Shown: positions 17,954 to 27,665 of the stretch, piece after piece
Position numbering within the stretch: position 1 is the stretch's first letter
How the letters are laid out: each line of letters opens with the position of its first letter
Assembly (NCBI GenBank): GCA_946549155.1
Contig: CAMNQN010000002.1
Span: forward strand, 1-35,665
Length of the DNA stretch: 35,665 nucleotides
Reading direction: 5' to 3'
From: an uncultured Lachnospiraceae bacterium
Lineage (GTDB): Bacteria; Bacillota; Clostridia; Lachnospirales; Lachnospiraceae
The notes under the pieces: model-generated
The model's input: the letters and a program-made list of their open reading frames with translations, nothing else
The model's database searches: none
Told to the model about the DNA's origin: nothing
Made by a program: the position numbers and the translations under genes

Positions 17954-18136
17954 TCTGTTTCGCTCCTGTTCATTTATACAGTATTTCTAATTATAACATT
18001 CTGTTTTAAAAACCGCAATACCCCGTATCTTCATATTTACTTTTTTGAAAAATAGTGTAAAATAAAAAGTTAGAATATAATTTTGCGCAGTGAAACGCTG
18101 CCATATCAGAAGGTTATACCGATAAGGAGCATATTT

Positions 18137-18838
18137 ATGAAAAAAGTGGCAATTCTTCAGTCCAATTACATTCCCTGGAAGGGATATTTTGATATTATCA
18201 ATATGGTGGATGAGTTTATTCTCTACGATGACATGCAGTACACCCGTCGGGACTGGAGAAACCGAAACCAGATCAAAACCGTGGACGGCGTAAAATGGCT
18301 CACCATCCCGGTGGAAAGCAAGGGAAAATTCTTTCAGAAAATCAATGAGACAAAGGTTTCTGACCACAAGTGGGCTCAGGAACACTGGCGGGCCCTCTGC
18401 TTAAACTACGCGAAGGCGCCCTACTTTAAAACCTATGAACCAATCTTTGAGGAGACCTACCGAAAAGCCGGCGAGATGGAATATCTAAGCCACATCAACC
18501 ACCTGTTTCTCACGGAAATCTGCAGGCTTTTAGGCATCACCACCCAGATCACCTGGTCCTCCGACTATACGCTGGCGGAGGGAAAAACAGAGCGGCTGGC
18601 AGCGCTGGTAAAATCCGCCGGGGGCAGCTACTATCTCTCCGGCCCCGCCGCCAAGGACTATATCGTGGACGAGGTCTTCGAGCAGGCCGGCATCCAGCTG
18701 GAGTACATGGACTACGAGGGCTATCCGGAATATCCCCAGCTCCACGGCGCTTTCACCCCCAATGTCAGCGTGCTGGACCTGCTGTTCATGACAGGCCCGG
18801 AGGCCCCCAAGTATATGAAGAGCTTTTCGCGGGAATGA
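18137..18838 (+). CDS. WbqC-family protein
   Basis: MKKVAILQSNYIPWKGYFDIINMVDEFILYDDMQYTRRDWRNRNQIKT..WLTIPV.. typical WbqC-like; start at 18137 with AAGGAG RBS. Confidence 0.92.
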   Translation: MKKVAILQSNYIPWKGYFDIINMVDEFILYDDMQYTRRDWRNRNQIKTVDGVKWLTIPVESKGKFFQKINETKVSDHKWAQEHWRALCLNYAKAPYFKTYEPIFEETYRKAGEMEYLSHINHLFLTEICRLLGITTQITWSSDYTLAEGKTERLAALVKSAGGSYYLSGPAAKDYIVDEVFEQAGIQLEYMDYEGYPEYPQLHGAFTPNVSVLDLLFMTGPEAPKYMKSFSRE

Positions 18839-18861
18839 GCGAAATAATTGGATTCCCGGAC

Positions 18862-19080
18862 GCCCGCAGGAGGCGGCAGGGGATTGTTTCCGGGACTGTT
18901 TCGGAGTTCAAGAGCTTCTAAGCACTGCAGGAGAGCTGCTAAAAGCAAAAATCCCAGCGGCATAAACTCGCTTCGCTCAAACATATGCCGCTGGGATTTT
19001 AACGCAGCTCTCCTGCAGCGCAAGAAGCTTAGAACTCCTGCAAATGTCCCGGAAACAATCCCCTGCCGCCTCCTGTGGGC
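18862..19080. repeat. Giant imperfect hairpin between convergent genes
   Basis: Outer arms GCCCGCAGGAGGCGGCAGGGGATTGTTTCCGGGA (18862-18895) / revcomp at 19047-19080; continues inward through GCAGGAGAGCTGC and AATCCCAGCGGCAT to loop AAACTCGCTTCGCTCAAAC. Confidence 0.95.
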
Positions 19081-19277
19081 TGTTTCTGGAAAGCACTAAA
19101 TAATCCAGCATTTTCCTTGCTGATCGTCAGATATATCCCAAAGATCTGTTCTAATATCCCATTCCCATACCTTCATTCCTCAATAAACTGGCATTACCGT
19201 CATTTTTTCGCCGGCCAAAGCCAGGGCCCTTTCCCCGCGCAGCTTGCGGCGGCCCCGTCCTCTTCCCCCAAAACCCC

Positions 19278-21581
19278 CTACCACTGATACAACCGCAGAA
19301 TATCCTTTCGGATTCGCTTCCAGTCCCGCTCCTGCGCTGTTTTCCGGCCGTTTTCTTTCAGTCTCTGCCGCAGTTCTTCGTCCTCCGCGACGCGTCTGAC
19401 CGCCTCCGCGCCCTTCTCGATGTCTCCCAGAGGATAGCACAGGCAGTTTTCCCCGTCCTTTAGATATTCCCGGTTTCCTTCGTTGAGGACCGCCACTGCG
19501 CAGCCGCCGGAGGCCATCATTTCCAGGGGGGGATAGGAGAAGCTTTCCAGCACGCTGGATTTCAGCAGGATGTCGCACTGCTGATAAACCTCCTGCACCT
19601 GGCTGTAGGGTACCTGGGGCAGGAATCGGTCCACCCGGTACCAGTCCTTGGGAGTGCCGTGGTAGGCCATATACCAGATTTCGTATTTTTCCTTTTCCAG
19701 CTTTTCCGCTATCCGGAAGCTTTCGTCCACATTTTTGTGGAAGGCGCTGCTGTCCCCCTCGATTAAGACACGGATACGCCGCTCTTCCTTTGGTGATTCC
19801 CGGCCCGCTTCCGGTTCTGCCTCCCCGGAGGCTTCCGGTTTTCCCGCGAATTTCTCCAGATCCAGCCCGTTGGGCGCATAGAGGGTGGGATGCCCGTACT
19901 GCTGCTCCAGCCATTCCTGACACCACTTTGAAATCGTCAGATACCACAGGTCCGGATGGTCGCCGTAGGTCTTTCTGGCCTGCATGCGCCGCGGGTCCCC
20001 CGGTTCGTAGAAATCCGGCTCATAATTTTGGACCAGATAGGCCCTTCTGCGTACGGTGGGATAGCGCCAGAGCCAGTCCACCGTGGACCACATGGTGGCC
20101 ACGGCCCCGTCGATACTGCCGTACAGCCTCAGATCATTGCAGTTTAGCACCGGGAACAGGTGATGCTCAAATTCATACCACTTCTCTTTTCCCCGCTCGT
20201 CAATGGAGAGCAGCAGCACATCCCGCCCCTCCTCCTGCAAAATTCCGCAGTGCTGCAGCGCCACCATGACGCCGCCGCTGATCTGAAATCCCGGAAGGAG
20301 AAACGCGATGGTTTCCTTGCTCTGTGCCTGTAAAAATTCCAGCAGATTTCGCCCGGTATTGGCGGTGACGCAGGCCCGGCTGCAAAAGTCAAAGGCCGTC
20401 TGCCCGATGAGCAGGCGGTACTGTGGCTGCTCGATGAGGGCGCTTAACGCTTCCTCCCACTGCTCTGCGTCCCGGCAGAGAATGCCGGTTTTCCCGTTCT
20501 CCACCATCTCGTGGAACGCACCGATATCGCTGGCCACAGTGGGCACCTTCACCAGGGCCGCCTCCACCCATTTATTCTCTGATTTCGCCCTGTTAAAAAT
20601 GGTATTCTCCAAAGGAGCCAGATTGATATCCACCTGGGCAATCATCTCCGGCAGCTTCCGCCAGTCTGTGAAGGGGTGCACCACGATCCGCTCCTGAAAG
20701 GAGCGCAGCGCTTCCGGAAGGTCCAGCTCCCCCACCAGGTGAAGGGAGAGCGTTTCATACTTCTCCATCAGTTTCACCAGAACCGGCAAAATCATCTGGA
20801 AATCATCGTTGTGGGTGATGCTGCCGCTGAAATACCCCAGCCGCACCTGGCCGATTTTCTTCCCCGGTATCCCATCGCTCCCGCTTTCCCCGGCTTTCTT
20901 TGCCGACGTATCCGGTTCCCCATCCTGCAGCTCCTGCTTTTTTTGCAGTGCCCGCAAAGACAGCGCCACCATCTCCTCCGATGCCACGTTCCGGTTCACC
21001 AGCACCTCCGGGACCATCTGCTCCAGCTCCTGGGCAAGGCCTCCGGTGGTGGTGATGGCGCCGTCACACAGCTTCAGCAGCCGTCCCATGTTCCGCACAT
21101 GATCGTCATACGCTTCCCGCTCCTGCTCCCCCAGGGTAACCAGATAGGGAATCATATCCGTGTAGGCCGTATCGATCACCAGATCGTCCACATCGTAAAA
21201 AATCGCCTTATTCAGCTTTTTCGCCCGGGCAATAAATTCCCCGATCTCATCGGTATAAGGGCACCGGAAAAAAATGAAAATACGGTAACAGCGCATCGTA
21301 TCAATCTGTAAATTCTGATAGTAAACCTCCCCGGTGGACATTCCCAGCGCCTCCAGCTGCTCCCGCTGGTGGGCCACCCGGTACCGGCCCGGATGGGGCA
21401 GATGCTCATCGCACCCGTTGATAAACAGTACATCCCGAAAACAGCCCTGAGTATAGCAGTTCTCCGCTTTTTCCCCGCTCTTCCGCTTCAGATAAAGCTT
21501 CGCTTTCTCTCCCACCTTCCGAAAACCGTCCTCCCGGAGGGTCCGGATCGTTTTTTCCGTCAAATTCTTCCAGTCCGCCAT
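19278..21581 (-). CDS. Two-domain glycosyltransferase (GT4/family 1-like, 767 aa)
   Basis: N-domain ..VLFINGCDEHLPHPGRYRVAHQREQLEALG..FYDVDDLVIDT..; C-domain FLLPGFQISGGVMVALQHCGIL..VQNYEPDFYEPGDPRR..ISKWCQEWLEQQYG..LKSSVLESFSYPPLEMMASGG. Confidence 0.88.
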   Translation of the reverse strand: MADWKNLTEKTIRTLREDGFRKVGEKAKLYLKRKSGEKAENCYTQGCFRDVLFINGCDEHLPHPGRYRVAHQREQLEALGMSTGEVYYQNLQIDTMRCYRIFIFFRCPYTDEIGEFIARAKKLNKAIFYDVDDLVIDTAYTDMIPYLVTLGEQEREAYDDHVRNMGRLLKLCDGAITTTGGLAQELEQMVPEVLVNRNVASEEMVALSLRALQKKQELQDGEPDTSAKKAGESGSDGIPGKKIGQVRLGYFSGSITHNDDFQMILPVLVKLMEKYETLSLHLVGELDLPEALRSFQERIVVHPFTDWRKLPEMIAQVDINLAPLENTIFNRAKSENKWVEAALVKVPTVASDIGAFHEMVENGKTGILCRDAEQWEEALSALIEQPQYRLLIGQTAFDFCSRACVTANTGRNLLEFLQAQSKETIAFLLPGFQISGGVMVALQHCGILQEEGRDVLLLSIDERGKEKWYEFEHHLFPVLNCNDLRLYGSIDGAVATMWSTVDWLWRYPTVRRRAYLVQNYEPDFYEPGDPRRMQARKTYGDHPDLWYLTISKWCQEWLEQQYGHPTLYAPNGLDLEKFAGKPEASGEAEPEAGRESPKEERRIRVLIEGDSSAFHKNVDESFRIAEKLEKEKYEIWYMAYHGTPKDWYRVDRFLPQVPYSQVQEVYQQCDILLKSSVLESFSYPPLEMMASGGCAVAVLNEGNREYLKDGENCLCYPLGDIEKGAEAVRRVAEDEELRQRLKENGRKTAQERDWKRIRKDILRLYQW

Positions 21582-21651
21582 CTTATCTCCTTATTTTCTT
21601 CCGTCGTTTGCAGGACCTTTTTTCTTTCCGCAGGCAATGATGCCGTCCTTC

Positions 21652-23088
21652 TCACGGACAGTTGGGCACTATCAGGCAAAAATAACAGTAAAACAAAAAG
21701 ACAAGCATCCCGGCGCATCCCGCATAACAGAAAATTTTCTCCGCTTTCCTGTTGCCTCCCAGCCATTTGAACCAGTTCTGATATCCCCGGATCATAAAAT
21801 ACATCAGCGGAATCAGCATTCCCATACTGTACCGGCCCTGGGGCTGGTAATCATTCACATAAGAATTGTAAATATTCAGCACATTAGGCATAATCAGTGT
21901 CACCAGCATTCCCATATGGAATACTGCTTCCTTCCGCCAGCGGGACTGCCGGTACAAATACTGTATGTGCAGTGTCTGGCCCAACACCGTCTTTTTTTCT
22001 GAAAAATAATTGATTCTGGGCGCAAAATAATCTCTGAGCGTGGGAAGGATTCCCAGAAGCCCTCCCAGGAAAAACAGCATAAACACCTTGCCGATCCACT
22101 CCGGCGGCCAGATCGTCATATAGCCAAAGCAGCCGATAAAGCTGTAATATACCATCAGAAGCCAATTATGGGCATGATTGGCAGGCTGATAGAACATCAT
22201 ATTAATCACATTTGCATTGGGATTCATCTGGAACGTATATTTATTGGAGGGCTTTCTGGCCTCCTCCGCAAACTGCTCCGCGTACTTTGTGGTGATATTC
22301 AGTCCCAGGATATCGCCGTCGTAGAGCCTGTAATTCCGCACAAACCACCATCCGGCCAGCACCGCCACAATCGCGGTGATAAACAGCCCTCTGGTCAGCA
22401 TTTTTTTCACATTCCACTTCTTCTCCTCACAAAAAAGGATGGAAAAACAGAACACCAGCACCGACGCCAGAATCACCCCGTAGGCATTATAATAGGAAAG
22501 CGCACAGATGGAAACCCCCACTGCCAGAAATGCACAGCTTTTGTAGCTCCACTCGTCCTCCAGCCCCCGAATCCAGGAATAGATCAGCATGGCAGTGGCC
22601 ACCAGGGAGAGGCCGTCGCAGTTGATATAGGTAAAGAGCACGAAGGCTCCCGGCAGCAGCGTCGTCAGGCAGAGAAACAGCTTCTCATAGGCTCCCCTGA
22701 AAAAATGCTTTCCGATCTTCATGGTAAAGTAAGCCGTTCCAACGCCAAACAGCACCTCCGCCATTCTGGCCGCCACCAGAATGGCGTGGGCGCTCATGGT
22801 GAAAATGCTGACAAGCTTCATAAAAAGATAGGAAACCATATAGGAAAGCATGGGGTAAAAGGCATAGGAAATGCCCCAGGACTCATCCAGCACCTCCGGA
22901 TCTCCCCCGTGGGGCAGCGCATTGTGACGGAAAATATAATCCACCACCTTATAGCGCATCTGCTCGTCCGGGGAAAAATTTTTCGGCTGAATCACCGCCC
23001 AGGCAAACAAAAACACCGCAATGAACCCCAGGAATGCCAGCTCCCATTTCTGTTCCCTGCTTATATGCCATCGTTTTTTCGTTTTCAT
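21652..23088 (-). CDS. Polytopic membrane protein, DUF2142/GT-C-like
   Basis: Many TM segments; NFSPDEQMRYKVVDYIFRHNALPHGGD (acidic first-loop motif) and YQPQGRYSMGMLIPL near C-terminus. Start at MKTKKRWH. Confidence 0.75.
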   Translation of the reverse strand: MKTKKRWHISREQKWELAFLGFIAVFLFAWAVIQPKNFSPDEQMRYKVVDYIFRHNALPHGGDPEVLDESWGISYAFYPMLSYMVSYLFMKLVSIFTMSAHAILVAARMAEVLFGVGTAYFTMKIGKHFFRGAYEKLFLCLTTLLPGAFVLFTYINCDGLSLVATAMLIYSWIRGLEDEWSYKSCAFLAVGVSICALSYYNAYGVILASVLVFCFSILFCEEKKWNVKKMLTRGLFITAIVAVLAGWWFVRNYRLYDGDILGLNITTKYAEQFAEEARKPSNKYTFQMNPNANVINMMFYQPANHAHNWLLMVYYSFIGCFGYMTIWPPEWIGKVFMLFFLGGLLGILPTLRDYFAPRINYFSEKKTVLGQTLHIQYLYRQSRWRKEAVFHMGMLVTLIMPNVLNIYNSYVNDYQPQGRYSMGMLIPLMYFMIRGYQNWFKWLGGNRKAEKIFCYAGCAGMLVFLFYCYFCLIVPNCP

Positions 23089-23153
23089 TTCTGCTTCCTC
23101 CAACCTTTCCGTTTCTTCGTCCTGCCCGCGGCATGCCCTGGCAGACCTTCTCC

Positions 23154-24383
23154 CTACAGTCTGGCCTCGTCCTCCGCGATCCATCGCTTCATGGCCTCAT
23201 ACACCTTATCCGCTTCCTTCTCCCAGGAGGTCTGTTCCGCGAAGGCCATGCCCTTTTTGCAGATTTCTTCCCGGGCCCGGGGATTTTTCAGATAATACTC
23301 CATAGTATCCGCAATGGCCAGCGGATCCGAATCCACCAGCACCGCATTCTCCTCCGTCACCATCCAGGAGCTGTTCTCCCCCTTGGTGCACACCGCCACC
23401 CGGCCGCAGCCCATAATTTCCAACGGCACCAGGGAAAGATTGGTGCCGGAAATCACCAGGCACAGGTCACTCTGGGTGTAGAGCTCCGCCAATGTCTCCA
23501 TGGAAACCACCCCCCGGTTCTGATGTGGGAAGGGGATATCGTAGGTACTCACATCCCATCCGGCAAACAGTACCTCCAGCTCCGGCACCCGTTTCCACAA
23601 TTCATGCAGAGCCAGCAGTCCCAGCTCCCACTCCCTTCGGGGAGTCACCGGGCGAGCGTAGAAAAACACGGTGGGCCGGCCATCCTTCTTGGGCCGGGGA
23701 TAATAAATCTTCCGGTCATAGGAAAAACGAAAGCTGACAGCCTCCATCCCGTAATCCCGCCTGACCACATCCCGCAGCCAGTCTCCTGCCGTGATTCCCC
23801 GAAAGCCAAAGGTGTACGTATTTTCCGCGAAGGAATATTCGGAACCGTGGGCATAAAAATGAGGCTCAAAATCCTGAATAAAATAAAATTTCGAGATGGT
23901 ATTGTGAAAATTCCGCACAAAATAGGCCGTAATCCAGGAGGTCGCCACCGTGGCGTGGGCAAATTTCATGTCCTTCACATCGCAGTAGCTCTCCACCCGG
24001 GAATCCAGAAGCTGAAAATGGTCCCGCAGAAGGGTGTGCAGCTTCTCGTCATCCGTCAGCTTCACCGCCCGGTACACATAAATGCGGCTGTGAAACCCCC
24101 GGCGCTCCAGCGCGGAGATAAACCGGAAAATCGTGGTGTGGCCGCCGGACCCTTTTTCAAACTCCGGCACCACCCAGTTGATGATGGTCTGCCCCTCCCG
24201 GTTCTTTTCATAGTCCTTCCTGGAAAAAGGAATCTCCTCCCGGTTTATAATAAAGTCCCAAAATCCCAAAACGTCCTCCTTGGGCGGCTCTGGCTTTACC
24301 ACGATCCGTTTCATGGTTTTTTTCAGCCCGTTTTTCTTGTAATACCGGACCATCCTGCTGAAAATGTCATTTTTTTCTTCCAT
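23154..24383 (-). CDS. GT4-family glycosyltransferase (WsaF-like rhamnosyltransferase)
   Basis: INWVVPEFEKGSGGHTTIFRFISALERRGF..FYFIQDFEPHFYAHGSEYSFAENTYTFGFRGITAGDWL..LSLVPLEIMGCGRVAVC. Confidence 0.85.
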   Translation of the reverse strand: MEEKNDIFSRMVRYYKKNGLKKTMKRIVVKPEPPKEDVLGFWDFIINREEIPFSRKDYEKNREGQTIINWVVPEFEKGSGGHTTIFRFISALERRGFHSRIYVYRAVKLTDDEKLHTLLRDHFQLLDSRVESYCDVKDMKFAHATVATSWITAYFVRNFHNTISKFYFIQDFEPHFYAHGSEYSFAENTYTFGFRGITAGDWLRDVVRRDYGMEAVSFRFSYDRKIYYPRPKKDGRPTVFFYARPVTPRREWELGLLALHELWKRVPELEVLFAGWDVSTYDIPFPHQNRGVVSMETLAELYTQSDLCLVISGTNLSLVPLEIMGCGRVAVCTKGENSSWMVTEENAVLVDSDPLAIADTMEYYLKNPRAREEICKKGMAFAEQTSWEKEADKVYEAMKRWIAEDEARL

Positions 24384-24403
24384 CTGATTTCTCCTTTTTC
24401 TGT

Positions 24404-25384
24404 TCACGCCCTTCTCTGCCGGTACTGCTGGGAAATATGCCGGTCCAGGAATCTTTGCTTCGCCGGCGAATAGCTGTGATATTTTCCTCCTAAATATCCT
24501 CCCCAGAACCGGTCAAAATTCCGAAACAGAGAGTAAAACGCCCAGTAAACCTTTTCCCTCTTCGTGATGGTGGGCAGGTGCCGGATGTATACGCAGTCTC
24601 CCCGCACCTGGCGGTACAGCATTCCCGGCAGGCGCCGCCAGTGATCCGCGATCTCGAACTGGTGCAGCTCATACAGTCCCTTATATTCATCATAATACCT
24701 GGCAAAATAGGTGGACAGCTTATAGTTGTGAGAATGGTAGACCGGAGCATATGGGCAGTACACCTTCTTATAGCCCAGCTCGATGATCTCCCGTGCCCAG
24801 AACTGATCCTCCGCAAAGTTCACATCCCGGAGGGGATGCTTCTCCCAAACGCTTCTGCGCAGGCAGGAATTATTGTCGGAGAAAAAGGCCAGAAAATGGC
24901 GGTAGCTCTCCTCCCGCTCATAGCGCTCCTTATCCTCCAGCCGGTAAATCGTGTTGGTTTCCCCGAACCCCTTAAAATGCCCGGCCAGATCCCGCACGTC
25001 CAGCAGATTACAGCCGGGATAGGGGTAATGAATCCCAAAGCCCCCCGCAATCTCCGGATCCAGTTCCATGGCGTCGATAAAATTCTGAAGCCACGTATCG
25101 GAGGCAGGCAGAGCGTCCTGGGTAAGGAACACAATATAGGTCCCCGTCCCCTGGGCCGCCCCGTAATTTCTGGTTTTCCCGTGTCCAAACTCGCTGGCGG
25201 GAATCTGAAACAGGCGGCAGGGATACTTTTTTATGATCTCCAGCGTGTTATCCCGGGAACCGGAATCCACGCAGATTACCTCGTAGGTATAGGAGGTTTT
25301 CTGCTCAAACACTGCCTTTAGCACCTGATCCAGAAGAGCTCCCGCATTTTTCGTTGGTATTACAATCGAAACATCCATTTTCAT
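24404..25384 (-). CDS. Glycosyltransferase family 2 (rhamnosyltransferase-like)
   Basis: VSIVIPTKNAGALLDQVLKAVFEQKTSYTYEVICVDSGSRDNTLEII..FGHGKTRNYGA..FLTQDALP..NFAEDQFWAREI. Confidence 0.9.
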   Translation of the reverse strand: MKMDVSIVIPTKNAGALLDQVLKAVFEQKTSYTYEVICVDSGSRDNTLEIIKKYPCRLFQIPASEFGHGKTRNYGAAQGTGTYIVFLTQDALPASDTWLQNFIDAMELDPEIAGGFGIHYPYPGCNLLDVRDLAGHFKGFGETNTIYRLEDKERYEREESYRHFLAFFSDNNSCLRRSVWEKHPLRDVNFAEDQFWAREIIELGYKKVYCPYAPVYHSHNYKLSTYFARYYDEYKGLYELHQFEIADHWRRLPGMLYRQVRGDCVYIRHLPTITKREKVYWAFYSLFRNFDRFWGGYLGGKYHSYSPAKQRFLDRHISQQYRQRRA

Positions 25385-26706
25385 ACTTCCCTTTTTCCGC
25401 CTGCTTTTTTTCTCAGCCTTCCCGCCGCTCTGCGCACCGCCTTGTAGGGCCAGATAAACAGATTCAGCCGCTTTTGAAGGTGCTCGTTCTGCAGCCGCAG
25501 CTCTATGCCCTCCTTCACCAGATAATCGTTTCTGTGGTAAATGATATATCCAATGGAAAGACAGTCATACCCTTTATTTTTTATCCGAAACTCCGGATTT
25601 TCCCGGAAATGATAGATATCCTCATAATGCACCTGGGCGTTATGGGAGAGAAGCTCTGCCTCCTCCCCATAAACCGCTCCGGCCCCGCTCTTTTCCTCTG
25701 CTTCCCGGGCCCCATCTGCTTCCCCGCCCCGGATTCCGTACAGCTTCAAAATGCACTCCGTATCCGCCGGGCGGAGGATAAATTCCCGGTACCGTTTCGT
25801 ATCCGGTATCGCAACGGTCTCCTTCACTTCCCCCTGAAAATGCAGGGAAAAATGCAGTTCCTCCGGCTCCTCCGGCCGTTCCTTTGGCACGCCAAGCAGG
25901 GTCACTCCATAATATACATGCTCCGTATTCCAGTAATCCAGGAAAAAGCAGCAGCGCCGCATCCTGGGGTACAGCTTAGACAGCACATAAAGCTCATCCC
26001 GGCCCGCCACGTACCTTTGAAAACTGACCTCCATGCCGTAGTACACCGGAATCTCCTCCGGCTTTACACCGCCGATGGCATACAGCTCCTCTAACTGCTC
26101 CCGGGGAAGCGTCTGCAGCATCCCGTGCAGGATCAGGCTTCTGGCAAAAAGAAAGGAGATGGGCACCATAAAGTCAAACACCCACTCATAGTCCACCAGA
26201 TGGTAGTCCGTCCCATCCTTCGTCTCCTCCACCAGAAGATTGGCAAAAATCATATCCAGATTAGACAGCGGCGCAGCCGTAAGCCCCTCCGGCAAAGCCA
26301 CCGTTCCGAACAGCTCCTCAAATTCCGGCGTGGACCGAAAGGGACGCAAACCGGATGCGGATTCCAAAATCTCCCACAGCAGCCGGACATCCTCCTTCAC
26401 CCTCTCAAACTCTCCCCGCTCCACATGCTCCGTCAGCAGGCTCTCCAGGCTCTTTCCCTCAAGGAAGGGAAAGGCCGCCCTGCGCTGGTCCATTCTGCGG
26501 CAGGGACAGACATGGAGGGAAGGATAGCGGTAAAGCTGTTCCAGCTTTTTCCCGTTTTCAGCCAGGCGGCCGATATGGTCCTCTGCCTCCGGCGTTAGCG
26601 CCTGCTTCTCCACCCTCCGCTGCCCGTCCTCCTCCAGGATTCTGGTGGCAATCTGAAAGGGCAGTCTGCGCTCTCTGGACAGCTTGGCATACAATACTTT
26701 CTTCAC
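25381..26706 (-). CDS. Kinase-like protein (divergent APH/LPS-kinase-like fold) with C-terminal helical tail
   Basis: Candidate catalytic loop LSNLDMIFANLLV (D-x4-N) followed by YHLVDYEWVF (metal-binding D); C-term ELRLQNEHLQKRLNLFIWPYKAVRRAAGRLRKKAGG. Located next to methyltransferase. Confidence 0.6.
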   Translation of the reverse strand: MKKVLYAKLSRERRLPFQIATRILEEDGQRRVEKQALTPEAEDHIGRLAENGKKLEQLYRYPSLHVCPCRRMDQRRAAFPFLEGKSLESLLTEHVERGEFERVKEDVRLLWEILESASGLRPFRSTPEFEELFGTVALPEGLTAAPLSNLDMIFANLLVEETKDGTDYHLVDYEWVFDFMVPISFLFARSLILHGMLQTLPREQLEELYAIGGVKPEEIPVYYGMEVSFQRYVAGRDELYVLSKLYPRMRRCCFFLDYWNTEHVYYGVTLLGVPKERPEEPEELHFSLHFQGEVKETVAIPDTKRYREFILRPADTECILKLYGIRGGEADGAREAEEKSGAGAVYGEEAELLSHNAQVHYEDIYHFRENPEFRIKNKGYDCLSIGYIIYHRNDYLVKEGIELRLQNEHLQKRLNLFIWPYKAVRRAAGRLRKKAGGKREV

Positions 26707-26710
26707 TGGG

Positions 26711-27640
26711 CTACCTCGTTTCTTTCTTCTTCACACTCACAAAAAAGGAATTGGAAAAGATGGGGAAATATCCGGACTCAATGATACCGTCAAAGGCCTT
26801 TCCCTCATCAAACAGCACATAGCGGTCCGCATCAAAATTGCGGATATTGTTTAGCAGCTCCCCCTTCTTTGGGAGATAGTCATCCGAATAAATCGCCGTG
26901 GGCAGTTTATAATCCGGATAAGGATAATAAAATTCGTACTCCCGGTACCCGTTTTTCTGTAACATCTGTTCCAGCTCCGCCTTGCTGAAGGTACGGACAC
27001 CGCTGGTGGTGGGATAGCCCTCGATTCCCTCAAAGGCCCGCCCCTTATGATCCTCCCTGCATCCGGCAAAATATTTCAGTCCCAGCCGGTTCTCAATGGC
27101 GATCAGAATCTCACCGTCCTCCTTCAGCAGCCGATTAATCTTGTCCAGGAACACGCCATAGGGGTCCGGCTCCTGCATATAGCTTTCCGCATATTCGTAA
27201 ACCCCGATGAGCGTAATATAGTCAAACTGCTCCGTCAGCGTCTGGGCCACCGCATTGAAATTTCCCACCATCAGCTCCAGATTTTTGGCTTCCCTGTTCC
27301 GCCAGGCATTGATGAGACTGCGGCGCTTGGACAGATCGTTGGCCACCACCCGGTCCGCCATTTTCACCAGCGCGGCGGTGATGGCCCCGCATCCTGCCCC
27401 CACCTCCAGCACACTGGCTCCCGGTTTCATGGGATACCAGCCGATGATGTTGGTCCGCTGCTCCGACAGGTGATAGAGGTAGGGCCATTCCCCCTTCTCC
27501 CGGATAATGCGCGGGAACTCCCTGGAACTGTGATTTTTCACAATCTCCAGCAATTCCTCCTCCACCTCTCCGTCGCTGTAAAGATCCTGCCCCTCATAGC
27601 AGTCCAAATTCAGAACAACATTTCCGATCATTTCTGTCAT
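26711..27640 (-). CDS. SAM-dependent methyltransferase (class I)
   Basis: SVLEVGAGCGAITAALVKMADRVVANDLSKRR motif I, DYITLIGVYEYAESYM, LLKEDGEILIAIENRLGLKYFAG. Start at MTEMIGN (RBS GGAG). Confidence 0.9.
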   Translation of the reverse strand: MTEMIGNVVLNLDCYEGQDLYSDGEVEEELLEIVKNHSSREFPRIIREKGEWPYLYHLSEQRTNIIGWYPMKPGASVLEVGAGCGAITAALVKMADRVVANDLSKRRSLINAWRNREAKNLELMVGNFNAVAQTLTEQFDYITLIGVYEYAESYMQEPDPYGVFLDKINRLLKEDGEILIAIENRLGLKYFAGCREDHKGRAFEGIEGYPTTSGVRTFSKAELEQMLQKNGYREYEFYYPYPDYKLPTAIYSDDYLPKKGELLNNIRNFDADRYVLFDEGKAFDGIIESGYFPIFSNSFFVSVKKKETR

Positions 27641-27665
27641 ATTCTGCTCCTTCTGTCCGTTCCCT

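Noticed and set aside
18721-19099. ORFs 18848..19099 (+) and 18721..19023 (-)
   Set aside because: Translations of the giant hairpin arms; no RBS or domain.
22168-24473. Long plus-strand ORFs 22168..23295 and 23034..24473
   Set aside because: Antisense to the DUF2142-like and WsaF-like genes; low-complexity H/Q/P-rich composition.
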